Assembly (NCBI RefSeq): GCF_002735925.1 | Contig: NZ_PEDL01000008.1 | Location: forward strand, 62,001-126,000 | Length of the DNA stretch: 64,000 nucleotides | Direction: 5' to 3' | DNA from: Sporanaerobium hydrogeniformans | Lineage (GTDB): Bacteria > Bacillota > Clostridia > Lachnospirales > Cellulosilyticaceae | Shown: piece after piece, positions 34,423 to 43,422 of the stretch | Layout of the letters: each line of letters begins with the position of its first letter | Numbering within the stretch: the stretch's first letter is position 1 | Notes under the pieces: generated by a model | Told to the model about the DNA's origin: nothing | The model's input: the letters and a program-made list of their open reading frames with translations, nothing else | The model's database searches: none | Program-made: the position numbers and the translations under genes

Positions 34423-34570
34423 AAGTGTGCGCTGTTAAGTTGCCAATTCTTCTTGCAGTAAACCGTATCTCAACTCACCGATTCTGACACCTAAAGCTTA
34501 GGCTGAAGGGGAAGACGAGCTTAGTTAAGTAGTCAAACACAAGCTACGTCTTTTGACGTGGCTTTTTTTA
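34423..34570 (+). ncRNA. Structured leader RNA with alternating antiterminator/terminator (riboswitch-like)
   Basis: The terminator arms AGCTACGTC (34542-34550) and GACGTGGCT (34555-34563) are followed by TTTTTT. The first arm can instead pair with AAGACGAGCTT (34512-34522) through 11 bp with one bulged A, an antiterminator. That upstream strand can in turn pair with CTAAAGCT (34491-34498), an anti-antiterminator. TGAC (34485) and GTCA (34532) can close the domain. About 90 nt of G/C-richer sequence comes before it. I recognise no known riboswitch motif (no T-box, SAM, FMN, cobalamin, TPP or lysine signature). The start position is approximate. Confidence 0.6.
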
Positions 34571-34598
34571 TGGATTTTGATAATAGGGAGGTTGAAAA

Positions 34599-34853
34599 AT
34601 GGAAACACGTGTTGCATTAATCGGTATTGTAGTTGAAGATCTAAACTCAATCGATCAGTTAAACCAATTACTTCATGAGCAAAATAAGTACATCATTGGA
34701 CGTATGGGTATTCCTTATAGCAAAAGAGATATTTCTGTCATTAGCATTGTGCTAGATGCACCAATGAACGTAATTAGCGCTTTATCCGGTAAACTGGGGA
34801 TGCTTCCTGGCATTAGCACTAAAACACTTTATTCTAAAATAAAAGGGGAATAA
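34599..34853 (+). CDS. TM1266-family iron-only hydrogenase system putative regulator
   Basis: This 84-aa protein of the TM1266 family has an ACT-like/NikR-C-like ferredoxin fold. The N-terminal strand RVALIGIVVED is followed by the YIIGRMGIPYSKRDISVISIVLDAP core and a closing GKLGMLPGISTKTL. The family is encoded with HydEFG in many anaerobes and is thought regulatory, with no proven ligand. GGGAGG precedes the ATG. It is the first gene after the structured leader and 17 bp ahead of hydE. Confidence 0.85.
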   Translation: METRVALIGIVVEDLNSIDQLNQLLHEQNKYIIGRMGIPYSKRDISVISIVLDAPMNVISALSGKLGMLPGISTKTLYSKIKGE

Positions 34854-34870
34854 CCAAAGAAAGGAAGGCT

Positions 34871-35923
34871 ATGAAACAATTTATAGAGCAGTTAGAACAT
34901 GAAAATAAACTTCCACCCGAAACTTACAAGGCATTATTAGAAGGCTATACATCAGAGCTTGCTGAATTTGTATTTTCACGTGCTCAAGCTACACGTGAAA
35001 AGTATTATGGACGAACGATCTATTTAAGAGGTCTTATTGAATTTACTAACCATTGCCAAAATGATTGCTACTACTGTGGGATCCGTAAAAGTAATAGGGA
35101 TCTTACACGTTATCGCCTGACTCCAGAAACTATCCTAGCTTGTTGCCATAAAGGTTATCAGTTAGGTTTTCGTACCTTCGTTTTACAAGGTGGAGAAGAT
35201 GGCTATTTCCAGGATGAAAAATTGATTCCACTTATAGAAGCTATTAAAACAGCTTATCCTGACTGTGCTCTTACCTTATCCATTGGCGAAAAAAGTTATT
35301 CAAGCTATTTGGCTTATTATAAAGCTGGAGCAGACAGATATCTTTTACGTCATGAAACAGCTAACACGCTACATTATAGTAAACTGCATCCTAAAAGTTT
35401 AACTCTTTCAAAACGCCTTCAATGCCTAAATGACTTAAAAGATATTGGTTATCAAGTAGGCATGGGCTTTATGGTAGGGTCACCTTATCAAAGCATAGAC
35501 TGCTTGGTAGAAGACCTTTTGCTCATCGAACGCTTTAAGCCTGAAATGGTGGGTATCGGTCCTTTTATTCCACATCATGCTACACCCTTTGCTAAAGAAG
35601 TAGCAGGCAGTATCGAACTTACTTTCTATCTTATCGGATTGATTCGCCTTATGCATCCTCGTGTTTTGCTTCCGGCTACTACTGCACTAGGCACATTAGA
35701 TCCTAATGGAAGAGAGAAGGGTATTTTAGCTGGAGCCAATGTTCTCATGCCTAATCTATCACCTGTAGATGTACGTAAGAACTATCTGCTTTATGATAAT
35801 AAAATATGTACAGGTGAGGAAGCAGCAGAGTGTCAACAGTGTCTTAAAAACCGCATGGAAAACATCGGCTATCAAATAGTTGTTTCAAGAGGCGACTATA
35901 CGACTAGTCCTAGTGTTTCATAA
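34871..35923 (+). CDS. hydE: [FeFe]-hydrogenase maturase, radical SAM HydE
   Basis: Radical-SAM enzyme that helps build the dithiomethylamine-bridged diiron subcluster of the H-cluster. The 350-aa length is typical. The cluster motif is FTNHCQNDCYYCGIRKSN (C-x3-C-x2-C, near residues 63-70), followed by FVLQGGEDGYF and the LSIGEKSYSSYLAYYKAGADRY barrel strands. The GMGFMVGSPYQS and IGIGPFIPH-type (here GIGPFIPHHATPF) blocks complete the barrel. AAGGAAGG precedes the ATG. It is followed 23 bp later by hydG. Confidence 0.95.
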   Translation: MKQFIEQLEHENKLPPETYKALLEGYTSELAEFVFSRAQATREKYYGRTIYLRGLIEFTNHCQNDCYYCGIRKSNRDLTRYRLTPETILACCHKGYQLGFRTFVLQGGEDGYFQDEKLIPLIEAIKTAYPDCALTLSIGEKSYSSYLAYYKAGADRYLLRHETANTLHYSKLHPKSLTLSKRLQCLNDLKDIGYQVGMGFMVGSPYQSIDCLVEDLLLIERFKPEMVGIGPFIPHHATPFAKEVAGSIELTFYLIGLIRLMHPRVLLPATTALGTLDPNGREKGILAGANVLMPNLSPVDVRKNYLLYDNKICTGEEAAECQQCLKNRMENIGYQIVVSRGDYTTSPSVS

Positions 35924-35946
35924 CCTAGAGAAAAGAGGATAAGTGT

Positions 35947-37365
35947 ATGTATAATGTCAAATCACCTCATGCTGAGGAATTTATTAATGATCAAGAAATT
36001 CGAGATACCTTAGCCTATGCAAAGGCTAATCAAACAAATGCTCCCTTAATTACTGCCATTTTGGAAAAGGCTAAAGCACGTAAAGGCCTCACTCATCGTG
36101 AAGCTGCTGTTTTATTAGATTGTGCACTAGAGGATAAAAATCAAGAAATTTATGCTTTAGCTGAACAAATAAAAAAAGATTTTTATGGTAATCGTATTGT
36201 TTTATTTGCTCCACTTTACTTATCTAATTACTGCGTGAATGGCTGTGTCTATTGTCCTTATCATGGTCAAAATAAACATATTTTACGTAAAAAATTAACT
36301 CAAGAAGAAATACGTCAGGAAGTTATCGCCCTTCAAGATATGGGGCATAAACGCCTTGCTATTGAAGCTGGTGAAGATCCCCTACACAATCCTATCGATT
36401 ACATTTTAGAGTCCATTAAAACCATTTATAGTATTCAGCATAAAAATGGAGCTATTCGCCGTGTCAATGTCAATATTGCAGCCACTACTGTTGAAAATTA
36501 CAAAAAGCTTAAGGAGGCAGGTATTGGTACCTATATTTTATTTCAAGAAACCTACCATAAACAAAGCTATGAAAAACTCCATCCCACAGGTCCTAAACAT
36601 CATTATACCTACCACACAGAAGCCATGGATCGTGCCATGGAAGGAGGTATTGATGATGTAGGCCTAGGAGTTCTCTTTGGTCTTGAGCTTTATCGTTATG
36701 AATTTACAGGTCTCTTGATGCACGCTGAACATCTTGAAGCTACTTACGGTGTAGGTCCTCACACCATTAGTATGCCACGTATCCGTCCAGCAGAAGATAT
36801 TGACCCCAATACCTTTACTCATGGCATCAGCGACGACATTTTTGCTAAATTAGTAGCCTGTACGCGTATTGCTGTTCCTTATACAGGCATCATTGTTTCT
36901 ACGAGAGAAAGTCAAGCCTGTCGCGAAAGGGTATTACACTTAGGTGTCTCTCAAATTAGCGGTGGGTCTCGTACCAGTGTAGGTGGCTATGTAAATCCCG
37001 AAGTTGAAGAAAAAAGCACTGCTCAATTTGATATAAGTGATACACGTTCTTTAGATGAAGTGGTTCACTGGCTTATAGAAAAAGGCTATATTCCTAGCTT
37101 TTGTACAGCTTGTTATAGGGAAGGGCGAACAGGCGACCGCTTTATGAGCTTGTGTAAAAACGGACAAATTCAAAACTGTTGTTTGCCTAATGCTTTGATG
37201 ACTCTACAAGAGTACTTAGAAGACTATAGTAGTAGTTCTACCAAGGAACTTGGAAAAAAACTAATTCACTCTGAACTCAGTCATATTCCTAACGAAAAGA
37301 TAAAAAATTTTGTTGAAACTCATTTAAGGGAAATTGAAGCCGGTCAAAGAGATTTTCGTTTTTAA
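35947..37365 (+). CDS. hydG: [FeFe]-hydrogenase maturase, radical SAM tyrosine lyase HydG
   Basis: Cleaves tyrosine to make the CO and CN ligands delivered as an Fe(CO)2CN synthon. 472 aa. The radical-SAM cluster motif is LSNYCVNGCVYCPYHGQN (near residues 96-106). The HydG-specific C-terminal auxiliary cluster ligands lie in SFCTACYREGRTGDRFM and a further Cys about 20 residues on (NCCLPNAL). GAGGAT precedes the ATG. It lies between hydE and hydF on one transcript. Confidence 0.95.
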   Translation: MYNVKSPHAEEFINDQEIRDTLAYAKANQTNAPLITAILEKAKARKGLTHREAAVLLDCALEDKNQEIYALAEQIKKDFYGNRIVLFAPLYLSNYCVNGCVYCPYHGQNKHILRKKLTQEEIRQEVIALQDMGHKRLAIEAGEDPLHNPIDYILESIKTIYSIQHKNGAIRRVNVNIAATTVENYKKLKEAGIGTYILFQETYHKQSYEKLHPTGPKHHYTYHTEAMDRAMEGGIDDVGLGVLFGLELYRYEFTGLLMHAEHLEATYGVGPHTISMPRIRPAEDIDPNTFTHGISDDIFAKLVACTRIAVPYTGIIVSTRESQACRERVLHLGVSQISGGSRTSVGGYVNPEVEEKSTAQFDISDTRSLDEVVHWLIEKGYIPSFCTACYREGRTGDRFMSLCKNGQIQNCCLPNALMTLQEYLEDYSSSSTKELGKKLIHSELSHIPNEKIKNFVETHLREIEAGQRDFRF

Positions 37366-37388
37366 TTTAAATTTGAAAGGAGAAGCTT

Positions 37389-38609
37389 ATGGGACTTAAT
37401 CATACCCCTCAAGCCGAACGTCTGCATATTAGCTTATTTGGCAAACGTAACGCCGGCAAATCCAGTCTTATTAATGCCATTACCAAGCAACAGCTTGCCA
37501 TTGTTTCCCCTGTTAAGGGTACCACTACAGACCCTGTTTATAAGGCCATGGAGCTTTTACCTTTAGGTCCTGTTGTCTTGATTGATACCCCTGGCTTAGA
37601 TGATGAAGGCGATTTAGGACAACTACGTATCCAAAAAACTTATGAAGTACTTCATAAGACAGATGTAGCTCTTTTGGTCATAGACAGTACAGTTGGATTA
37701 ACAAAAGAAGATTTAAAAATGCAACAGCTTCTTGAAGAGCAGAACATCCCCTACCTTATCGTTATGAATAAATGTGACTTATTATCTGATACACAGAGCG
37801 TTTTAAAAAAAGATAAGAAACTTTGGGTAAGCTCTCAACAAGGCATCCATATTGAGGAGCTTAAGGAAGCTATTATTTGCAAAGCACCTACAGAAGAAAT
37901 AAAATTACCATTGGTCGCAGACCTCATTGAGCCTTCTGATTTTGTAGTGCTTGTAGTACCTATTGATAAAGCTGCACCTAAAGGACGTCTTATCTTACCT
38001 CAACAACAAACCATACGTGATATTTTAGAAGCAGATGCTACAGCTATTGTCGTTAAAGAATACAAGCTCTATGAAACACTTAGTCAGTTGGGTAAGAAGC
38101 CCAAATTAGTCATTACAGATAGCCAAGTTTTTGGAAAGGTTGCTGCTGATACTCCTCATGATATTTTACTAACATCCTTTTCTATTTTATTTGCGCGCTA
38201 TAAAGGGAACCTTCCTCAATTTATCGAAGGTATAAAAGCATTAGAAACCCTTCCAGAAGGTGCACGAGTGCTCATTGCAGAAGGATGTACCCATCATCGT
38301 CAATGTGATGATATCGGCTCCGTGAAATTGCCCTGTTGGATCAGGGAGCATACGGGTAGAACTTTACACTTTGATTTTTGCAGCGGAGTCAGTTTCCCTG
38401 AAGATTTATCACCTTATCAACTCATTGTTCACTGTGGTGGATGCACACTTACCTCACGTAGCATGCATTATCGTTTAAAAGAGGCCCAAAGGCAAGGCAT
38501 TCCTATAACTAATTATGGTATTTTGATTGCCTTTATGCAAGGCATCTTAAAACGTAGTCTTGCACCTTTTCCTACCTTGATTTCCCTGTTAGAAGAAGCT
38601 AGTAATTAA
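37389..38609 (+). CDS. hydF: [FeFe]-hydrogenase maturation GTPase HydF
   Basis: The scaffold protein that carries the assembled [2Fe] unit to the hydrogenase. 406 aa. The N-terminal GTPase has P-loop FGKRNAGKSSLI (near residue 20), the switch DTPGLDDEGD and MNKCD. The C-terminal part has a dimerisation middle domain and the cluster ligands EGCTHHRQCDDIG then HCGGCTL. AAAGGAG precedes the ATG. With hydE and hydG it forms the full maturation set, but no hydA structural gene lies in the window. Confidence 0.95.
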   Translation: MGLNHTPQAERLHISLFGKRNAGKSSLINAITKQQLAIVSPVKGTTTDPVYKAMELLPLGPVVLIDTPGLDDEGDLGQLRIQKTYEVLHKTDVALLVIDSTVGLTKEDLKMQQLLEEQNIPYLIVMNKCDLLSDTQSVLKKDKKLWVSSQQGIHIEELKEAIICKAPTEEIKLPLVADLIEPSDFVVLVVPIDKAAPKGRLILPQQQTIRDILEADATAIVVKEYKLYETLSQLGKKPKLVITDSQVFGKVAADTPHDILLTSFSILFARYKGNLPQFIEGIKALETLPEGARVLIAEGCTHHRQCDDIGSVKLPCWIREHTGRTLHFDFCSGVSFPEDLSPYQLIVHCGGCTLTSRSMHYRLKEAQRQGIPITNYGILIAFMQGILKRSLAPFPTLISLLEEASN

Positions 38610-38617
38610 ATTGTATA

Positions 38618-38664
38618 AGAGATTGCCATGAAACTATGAAATAATTTTATGGCAATCTCTCTAT
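38618..38664 (+). terminator. Rho-independent terminator after hydF
   Basis: AGAGATTGCCAT (38618-38629) and its complement (38649-38660) form a 12-bp stem with a 19-nt loop and a T-rich tail. Confidence 0.75.
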
Positions 38665-38702
38665 TTTTATATAAAAATAATAGTTTTTCTGCAAAGCATA
38701 AT

Positions 38703-38731
38703 TTGACAAGAAAACATCCAAACTATATAAT
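38703..38731 (+). promoter_or_regulatory. Consensus promoter of RNase J gene
   Basis: TTGACA (38703-38708), a 17-nt spacer and TATAAT (38726-38731) are perfect. The predicted leader is about 137 nt and includes the imperfect hairpin AAGAAATCTTC with GAAGGTTCTT (38780-38818), separated by a G-rich loop. Confidence 0.8.
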
Positions 38732-38874
38732 AGATTCTATCATGACAATGATCGGTATAAAAATAATTTTTAACTTGAAAAGAAATCTTCGTGGTGCGGG
38801 CAAACAGAAGGTTCTTTTAGAGTAATAAACATTAAAACAAAACGATAGCATAGAAATAAATGGAGGAGCAACAC

Positions 38875-40545
38875 GTGGCTATAAAAAAACAAAAAAATAA
38901 TATGAAAGTGATTTCTTTAGGTGGACTAGGTGAAATCGGAAAGAACATGACAGTCTTTGAATACAAAGAGGACATCGTTGTAGTAGACTGTGGGCTTGCT
39001 TTCCCCACAGAAGAAATGTTAGGAATTGACCTAGTTATCCCAGATATTACTTATCTTAGAAAAAACAAAGAACGTATAAGAGGAATCGTTCTTACCCATG
39101 GACATGAGGACCACATTGGTGGCCTACCTTATGTCTTAAAAGAACTAAATGTTCCAGTCTACGGAACAAAACTCACTATCGGTTTAGTAGAAAATAAACT
39201 TCGTGAGCATAATCTATTAGCGTCTACTGAACGTATTAATGTTATGCCAGGAGAGACTATTAAATTAGGTACTCATTTTAAAATAGAATTTATCGCATCA
39301 AATCATAGTATTGCCGACGCTGTCATGTTAGCATTTTTTACACCAATAGGTACACTTCTTCATACAGGAGATTTTAAACTCGATTATACACCTATTCGTG
39401 GTAAGACTTTAGATTTACATCGTTTAGCCCAATTAGGACAAAAAGGTGTATTAGCTCTTTTTGCGGATAGTACAAATGCTGAAAGACCAGGTCATAATCC
39501 TTCCGAACGTATGGTGGGCCGCACTATTGACAATGTTTTTCATAAATATAATGATAGACGTATCATGGTAGCAACCTTTGCTTCCAATATTGATCGTGTA
39601 CAACAAGTCATCCATGCTGCTTATGAGCATAACCGTAAAGTAGCTGTACTAGGACGTAGTATGGTGAATGTAGTGCGTACAGCCAGCGAATTAGGTTATT
39701 TAGAAATCCCTAAAAATACATTAATTGAAGCGAATGAAATTAAGCGTTATAAAGATAATGAAGTTGTTACCATCATGACCGGAAGTCAAGGTGAACCTAT
39801 GGCTGCCTTATCACGCATTGCTGTGTCTGAACATAAGCAAATTGATCTTAAACCAGGAGATGTCATTATCTTAAGTTCGACACCTATTCCTGGGAATGAA
39901 AAAACTGTTTCCAAAGTAGTTAATGAACTCATAAAAAAAGGAACAATTGTTATCCGTGAAGATACTCACGTTTCAGGTCATGCAACTCAGGAAGAACTCA
40001 AACTCTTACATGCGTTGGTTCGTCCCAAATATTTCATACCTGTACATGGTGAGTATAGACACTTACAAAAGCATGTAGAGCTAGCCGTTAGTTTAGGTCT
40101 TGATAAACAAAATGCCCAAATTCTTTCTATCGGCGATGTTTTGGAATTAAATCGTCACACCTGTCAGGTGACAGGCACTGTACCTTCTGGTCAAATCCTT
40201 GTAGATGGCTTAGGTGTAGGTGATGTTGGTAACATTGTTCTTCGTGACCGTAAAGCTCTTTCACAGGATGGTCTTGTGATTGTGGTCATGACTATTGAAA
40301 AGGAATCACGTCTTATTGTATCTGGTCCAGATATTATTTCTAGAGGATTTGTATACGTACGTGAAGCCGAGGGCTTAATGGATGAAGCCAAAAAAGTCAT
40401 CCAAAAAGCTTTAGAGCGTTGCGAGGAAGAGCGTATTCGTGAATGGGCTCAGATTAAAGTACTTGTACGTGATGAACTTAAAAACTTTATTTGGAAAAAA
40501 ACAAAACGTAATCCAATGATTCTCCCTATTATTATGGAAGTTTAA
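38875..40545 (+). CDS. rnj: Ribonuclease J
   Basis: A metallo-beta-lactamase/beta-CASP ribonuclease with 5'-3' exonuclease and endonuclease activity, central to mRNA turnover in Firmicutes. About 556 aa. The zinc-binding motif is LTHGHEDHIGG (near residue 76), followed by HTGDFKLD and the beta-CASP block FADSTNAERPGHNPSE, with VHGEYRHL at the end of the core. The C-terminal domain after about residue 450 is the oligomerisation part. The start is GTG 38875 because GGAGGA (38862) precedes it; the ATG at 38860 overlaps that site. Confidence 0.93.
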   Translation: MAIKKQKNNMKVISLGGLGEIGKNMTVFEYKEDIVVVDCGLAFPTEEMLGIDLVIPDITYLRKNKERIRGIVLTHGHEDHIGGLPYVLKELNVPVYGTKLTIGLVENKLREHNLLASTERINVMPGETIKLGTHFKIEFIASNHSIADAVMLAFFTPIGTLLHTGDFKLDYTPIRGKTLDLHRLAQLGQKGVLALFADSTNAERPGHNPSERMVGRTIDNVFHKYNDRRIMVATFASNIDRVQQVIHAAYEHNRKVAVLGRSMVNVVRTASELGYLEIPKNTLIEANEIKRYKDNEVVTIMTGSQGEPMAALSRIAVSEHKQIDLKPGDVIILSSTPIPGNEKTVSKVVNELIKKGTIVIREDTHVSGHATQEELKLLHALVRPKYFIPVHGEYRHLQKHVELAVSLGLDKQNAQILSIGDVLELNRHTCQVTGTVPSGQILVDGLGVGDVGNIVLRDRKALSQDGLVIVVMTIEKESRLIVSGPDIISRGFVYVREAEGLMDEAKKVIQKALERCEEERIREWAQIKVLVRDELKNFIWKKTKRNPMILPIIMEV

Positions 40546-40559
40546 GAAATAGCTTTATA

Positions 40560-40607
40560 AAAAACCCCTATATATGTGCGATAAATCGTACATATATAGG
40601 GGTTTTT
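40560..40607. terminator. Bidirectional terminator between rnj and fructokinase
   Basis: A long, nearly perfect stem (AAAAACCCCTATATATG with its complement) around ATAAAT has A/T tails on both sides and serves both converging genes. Confidence 0.9.
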
Positions 40608-40625
40608 AGTTGGAGGAAAGCTTAT

Positions 40626-41495
40626 TTAAGCTAAAGCTCTTACAGCTAACTGTAAGCATCCCATGATCCCTTGATTGCCTTGCAAGCTAGCTGGAACAAT
40701 ATAATTCTCAATATTTTGAAGTTCCTTGGTTACAATATAGCCATTTAAAAGTTCGACTACTTTTTGACGAATAAGAGGGAAAAGCTGTGCTTGATGCATA
40801 ACACCACCTCCTAAAATAATCTTATGAGGAGCTAATGTTAAGATATAATTCACTAAAGCTTGAGCAATATAGTAGGCTTCTAATTCCCATACTTCTTGTG
40901 AATCAGCCAATTCTTTAGCTTTTCTTCCCCAACGTTCTTCAATAGCAGGTCCTGCTGCTAATCCTTCCAGACAGTTTGGGTGATAAGGACATTTCCCTTC
41001 ATAGGTATCTAAAGGATGCTTAGGTAGTAGGATATGACCTGCTTCGGGATGGAGCATTCCATGTAAAAGTTCACCTTTTTGATAAATGCCTACTCCTACA
41101 CCTGTTCCAATTGTAATATAAATACTACATTCTAATCCCTTTGCACATCCCCAAGTGGCTTCCCCTAAGATGGATCCATTTACATCTGTATCAAAACCAA
41201 TAGGACATCCTAAACTTTGCTTAAAGGCACCTACTATATTATAATCTCTCCAAGCTTTCTTGGGTGTAGAGGTGATATAGCCATATGTAGATGAATAAGG
41301 ATCTAAATCAATAGGCCCAAAACAACCTATTCCCAAACTTTCAATTTTCTTCTCCTTAAAGTAAGCAATTAATTGCGGCATTGTTTCTTCAGGTGTAAGA
41401 GTAGGAATAGAAACTTGTTCAAAAATTTCTCCTTTCTCATTTCCAATGGCACAAACCATCTTTGTTCCACCTGCTTCAAGTGCACCTAATCTCAT
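40626..41495 (-). CDS. ROK family fructokinase
   Basis: Phosphorylates fructose, or a related hexose, with ATP. 289 aa. The N-terminal LGALEAGGTKMVCAIG is the phosphate loop, GCFGPIDLDPYSS the sugar contact, and ITIGTGVGVGIYQKG the second phosphate motif. The family zinc-binding motif is HPNCLEGLAAGPAIEERWG (with CPYHPNC). This combination marks the fructokinase (ScrK/GmuE) group rather than glucokinase. GGAGGG precedes the ATG. It is alone on the - strand between rnj and an ABC operon. Confidence 0.85.
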   Translation of the reverse strand: MRLGALEAGGTKMVCAIGNEKGEIFEQVSIPTLTPEETMPQLIAYFKEKKIESLGIGCFGPIDLDPYSSTYGYITSTPKKAWRDYNIVGAFKQSLGCPIGFDTDVNGSILGEATWGCAKGLECSIYITIGTGVGVGIYQKGELLHGMLHPEAGHILLPKHPLDTYEGKCPYHPNCLEGLAAGPAIEERWGRKAKELADSQEVWELEAYYIAQALVNYILTLAPHKIILGGGVMHQAQLFPLIRQKVVELLNGYIVTKELQNIENYIVPASLQGNQGIMGCLQLAVRALA

Positions 41496-41605
41496 GTTGT
41501 AAGCCCTCCTTTAATTTTTATTCTTCTTTCTTTGATTCTAGCTTATCTTTAATAGAAAAGAAAGAAAAATACTTATATATAATTTAAAATTTTTGCTAAT
41601 AAGTC

Positions 41606-41634
41606 TTGTCCTCGAAGATAAACAATGATAAAAT
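41606..41634 (+). promoter_or_regulatory. Promoter of second amino-acid ABC operon
   Basis: TTGTCC (41606-41611) and TAAAAT (41629-41634) have a 17-nt spacer, 86 bp ahead of the binding-protein start. Confidence 0.5.
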
Positions 41635-41719
41635 AACTCAATTAATAAGTATAGACTATTTAAATATTTCATAATAATATCTATATTTAAAACACTATAA
41701 AACAAGAGGGGGCATGTAT

Positions 41720-42553
41720 ATGAAAAAAAATAGAATTTTAATAGTCACTTTATTTTTAGTGACGGCTTTAGCTTTTACAGGATGTGGTGCTAAAAATAAA
41801 GAGAAAGAAGAGCTTACTAAAAATACGTTTAAAGTGGGGTTAGAATGTGGTTATGCACCATTTAACTGGACACAAATGGATGATTCTAAAGGTGGTGTTC
41901 CTATTGATGGAAACGCTGAATTTGCAGGTGGATATGATGTAGAAATTGCTAAAAAAATTGCAGAAGGACTAGGTAAAGAATTAATTATTGTTAAAACAGA
42001 ATGGGATGGTCTTGTACCTGCACTTATATCTGGTAAAATTGATGCCATTATTGCAGGTATGTCTCCTACTGCAGAGCGTGCTAAAACCATCGATTTTAGC
42101 GATAACTATTATAAATCAGATTTGGTTATGGTTGTTAAAAAGGGAGGAATCTATGAAGGAGCTACTTCTATTCAGGATTTCAGTGGTGCAAAAATAACAG
42201 CTCAGCTCAATACTTTCCACTATACTGTTATTGACCAAATTAATGGGGTACTTGCACAACCTGCTATGGATAATTTTCCAGCTATGCGCGTAGCTCTTGA
42301 ATCTGGAATCATAGATGGTTATGTATCTGAGCGCCCAGAGGGTGTAAGTGCAAGTGCTGCTAATAAAAACTTTGCTATAGTTGAATTTAAAGATGGTTTC
42401 CAAACCTCTGATGAAGATACCGCTATTGCTGTAGGTCTTCCCAAAAATAGTCCACTTAAAGACAAAATTAATGAGGTTTTAGCAGGTATTTCTGAAGAAG
42501 AACGTATGCGTATTATGGATGAAGCTATTACTAATCAACCTGCTGCCCAATAA
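41720..42553 (+). CDS. Amino-acid ABC transporter, substrate-binding lipoprotein
   Basis: The family-3 solute-binding protein, about 277 aa. The signal peptide ends in lipobox FTGC (Cys near 22 from ATG 41720). The mature part has KVGLECGYAPFNWTQ, a FAGGYDVEIAKKIAEGLGKEL cleft strand and IAGMSPTAERAKTIDFSDNYYKS. ATG 41720 is preferred to 41714 because GAGGGGG then lies 7 nt ahead. The product differs clearly from the protein at 30041, so the two operons probably import different amino acids. Confidence 0.9.
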   Translation: MKKNRILIVTLFLVTALAFTGCGAKNKEKEELTKNTFKVGLECGYAPFNWTQMDDSKGGVPIDGNAEFAGGYDVEIAKKIAEGLGKELIIVKTEWDGLVPALISGKIDAIIAGMSPTAERAKTIDFSDNYYKSDLVMVVKKGGIYEGATSIQDFSGAKITAQLNTFHYTVIDQINGVLAQPAMDNFPAMRVALESGIIDGYVSERPEGVSASAANKNFAIVEFKDGFQTSDEDTAIAVGLPKNSPLKDKINEVLAGISEEERMRIMDEAITNQPAAQ

Positions 42554-42571
42554 TAAAAGAAAATGAACTAA

Positions 42572-42599
42572 AAACCGAATGCTGCTATGCATTCGGTTT
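42572..42599 (+). promoter_or_regulatory. Intercistronic stem-loop after binding-protein gene
   Basis: AAACCGAATGC pairs perfectly with GCATTCGGTTT around a 6-nt loop, with only a short T-run. It occupies the same place as the hairpin at 30870 in the other ABC operon. Confidence 0.65.
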
Positions 42600-42623
42600 C
42601 ATGACGCCTAGAGGAGGAATACT

Positions 42624-43421
42624 ATGAGTTTAGATTGGCTGATTATTATATTACAAAATAATTTACCAATGTTTCTAAGAGGTGCAGGGGTTACTCTCTA
42701 TATCTCTATTATTGGTACCTTATTAGGTTCCCTTATTGGTTTATTAATTGGTATTATTCGAACAATCCCACTTCCAGAAAAGGGGATACAAAAAATCCTC
42801 TTAAAAGTTATTAACGGACTTCTTTCTGCTTATATTGCATTTTTTAGAGGTACTCCCATGATTGTACAAGCTATGGTCATTTACTATGGTTCTGCCGCAG
42901 CCTTTGGTATAGATATGAACCGTATAGTAGCTGCCATTTTTATTGTTTCCATCAATACAGGTGCCTACATGGCTGAAATTGTGCGTGGAGGAATTATTTC
43001 CATTGATAGAGGACAATTTGAAGCTGCTCATGCTATTGGCATGAATCATTTACAAACGATGCTGCATGTAGTGCTTCCTCAAGTTATTCGTAATATTTTA
43101 CCCGCTACAGGCAATGAATTCGTTATTAATATTAAAGACACTTCTGTTCTTAATGTCATTTCTGTTACAGAGCTTTTTTTCCAAACAAAATCCATTGCCG
43201 GTAATAACTTCCACTATTTTGAAACTTTCTTTGTAGCCTGCATTTTATATTTCATTATGACCTTTAGTGTAACGTGTATTCTCCGCTTTATCGAAAGACA
43301 TTTAGATGGTCCTGATAACTACACTCTAATAGGAAATCAAATGCAAGTACAGCGTCCTGAAGATCAAACGTTGCACGAGAAAAATGCTGGTATTTATCAT
43401 TTAAATGAAGGGAGCAGATAA
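42624..43421 (+). CDS. Amino-acid ABC transporter permease (HisM type)
   Basis: Membrane subunit of 265 aa with about five hydrophobic segments. It has [40 protein letters not shown], and the EAA loop [20 protein letters not shown], then [28 protein letters not shown] site lies ahead of the ATG. The C-terminal tail after the last helix (about 35 residues, charged) is longer than in the other permease. Its stop lies 1 bp before the ATPase ATG. Confidence 0.92.
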   Translation: MSLDWLIIILQNNLPMFLRGAGVTLYISIIGTLLGSLIGLLIGIIRTIPLPEKGIQKILLKVINGLLSAYIAFFRGTPMIVQAMVIYYGSAAAFGIDMNRIVAAIFIVSINTGAYMAEIVRGGIISIDRGQFEAAHAIGMNHLQTMLHVVLPQVIRNILPATGNEFVINIKDTSVLNVISVTELFFQTKSIAGNNFHYFETFFVACILYFIMTFSVTCILRFIERHLDGPDNYTLIGNQMQVQRPEDQTLHEKNAGIYHLNEGSR

Positions 43422-43422
43422 A

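Noticed and set aside
34423-34570. A known riboswitch (T-box, SAM, FMN, cobalamin, TPP, lysine, c-di-GMP, THF) before the hydrogenase genes
   Set aside because: None of the conserved core strings of those classes is present. It is reported as unrecognised.
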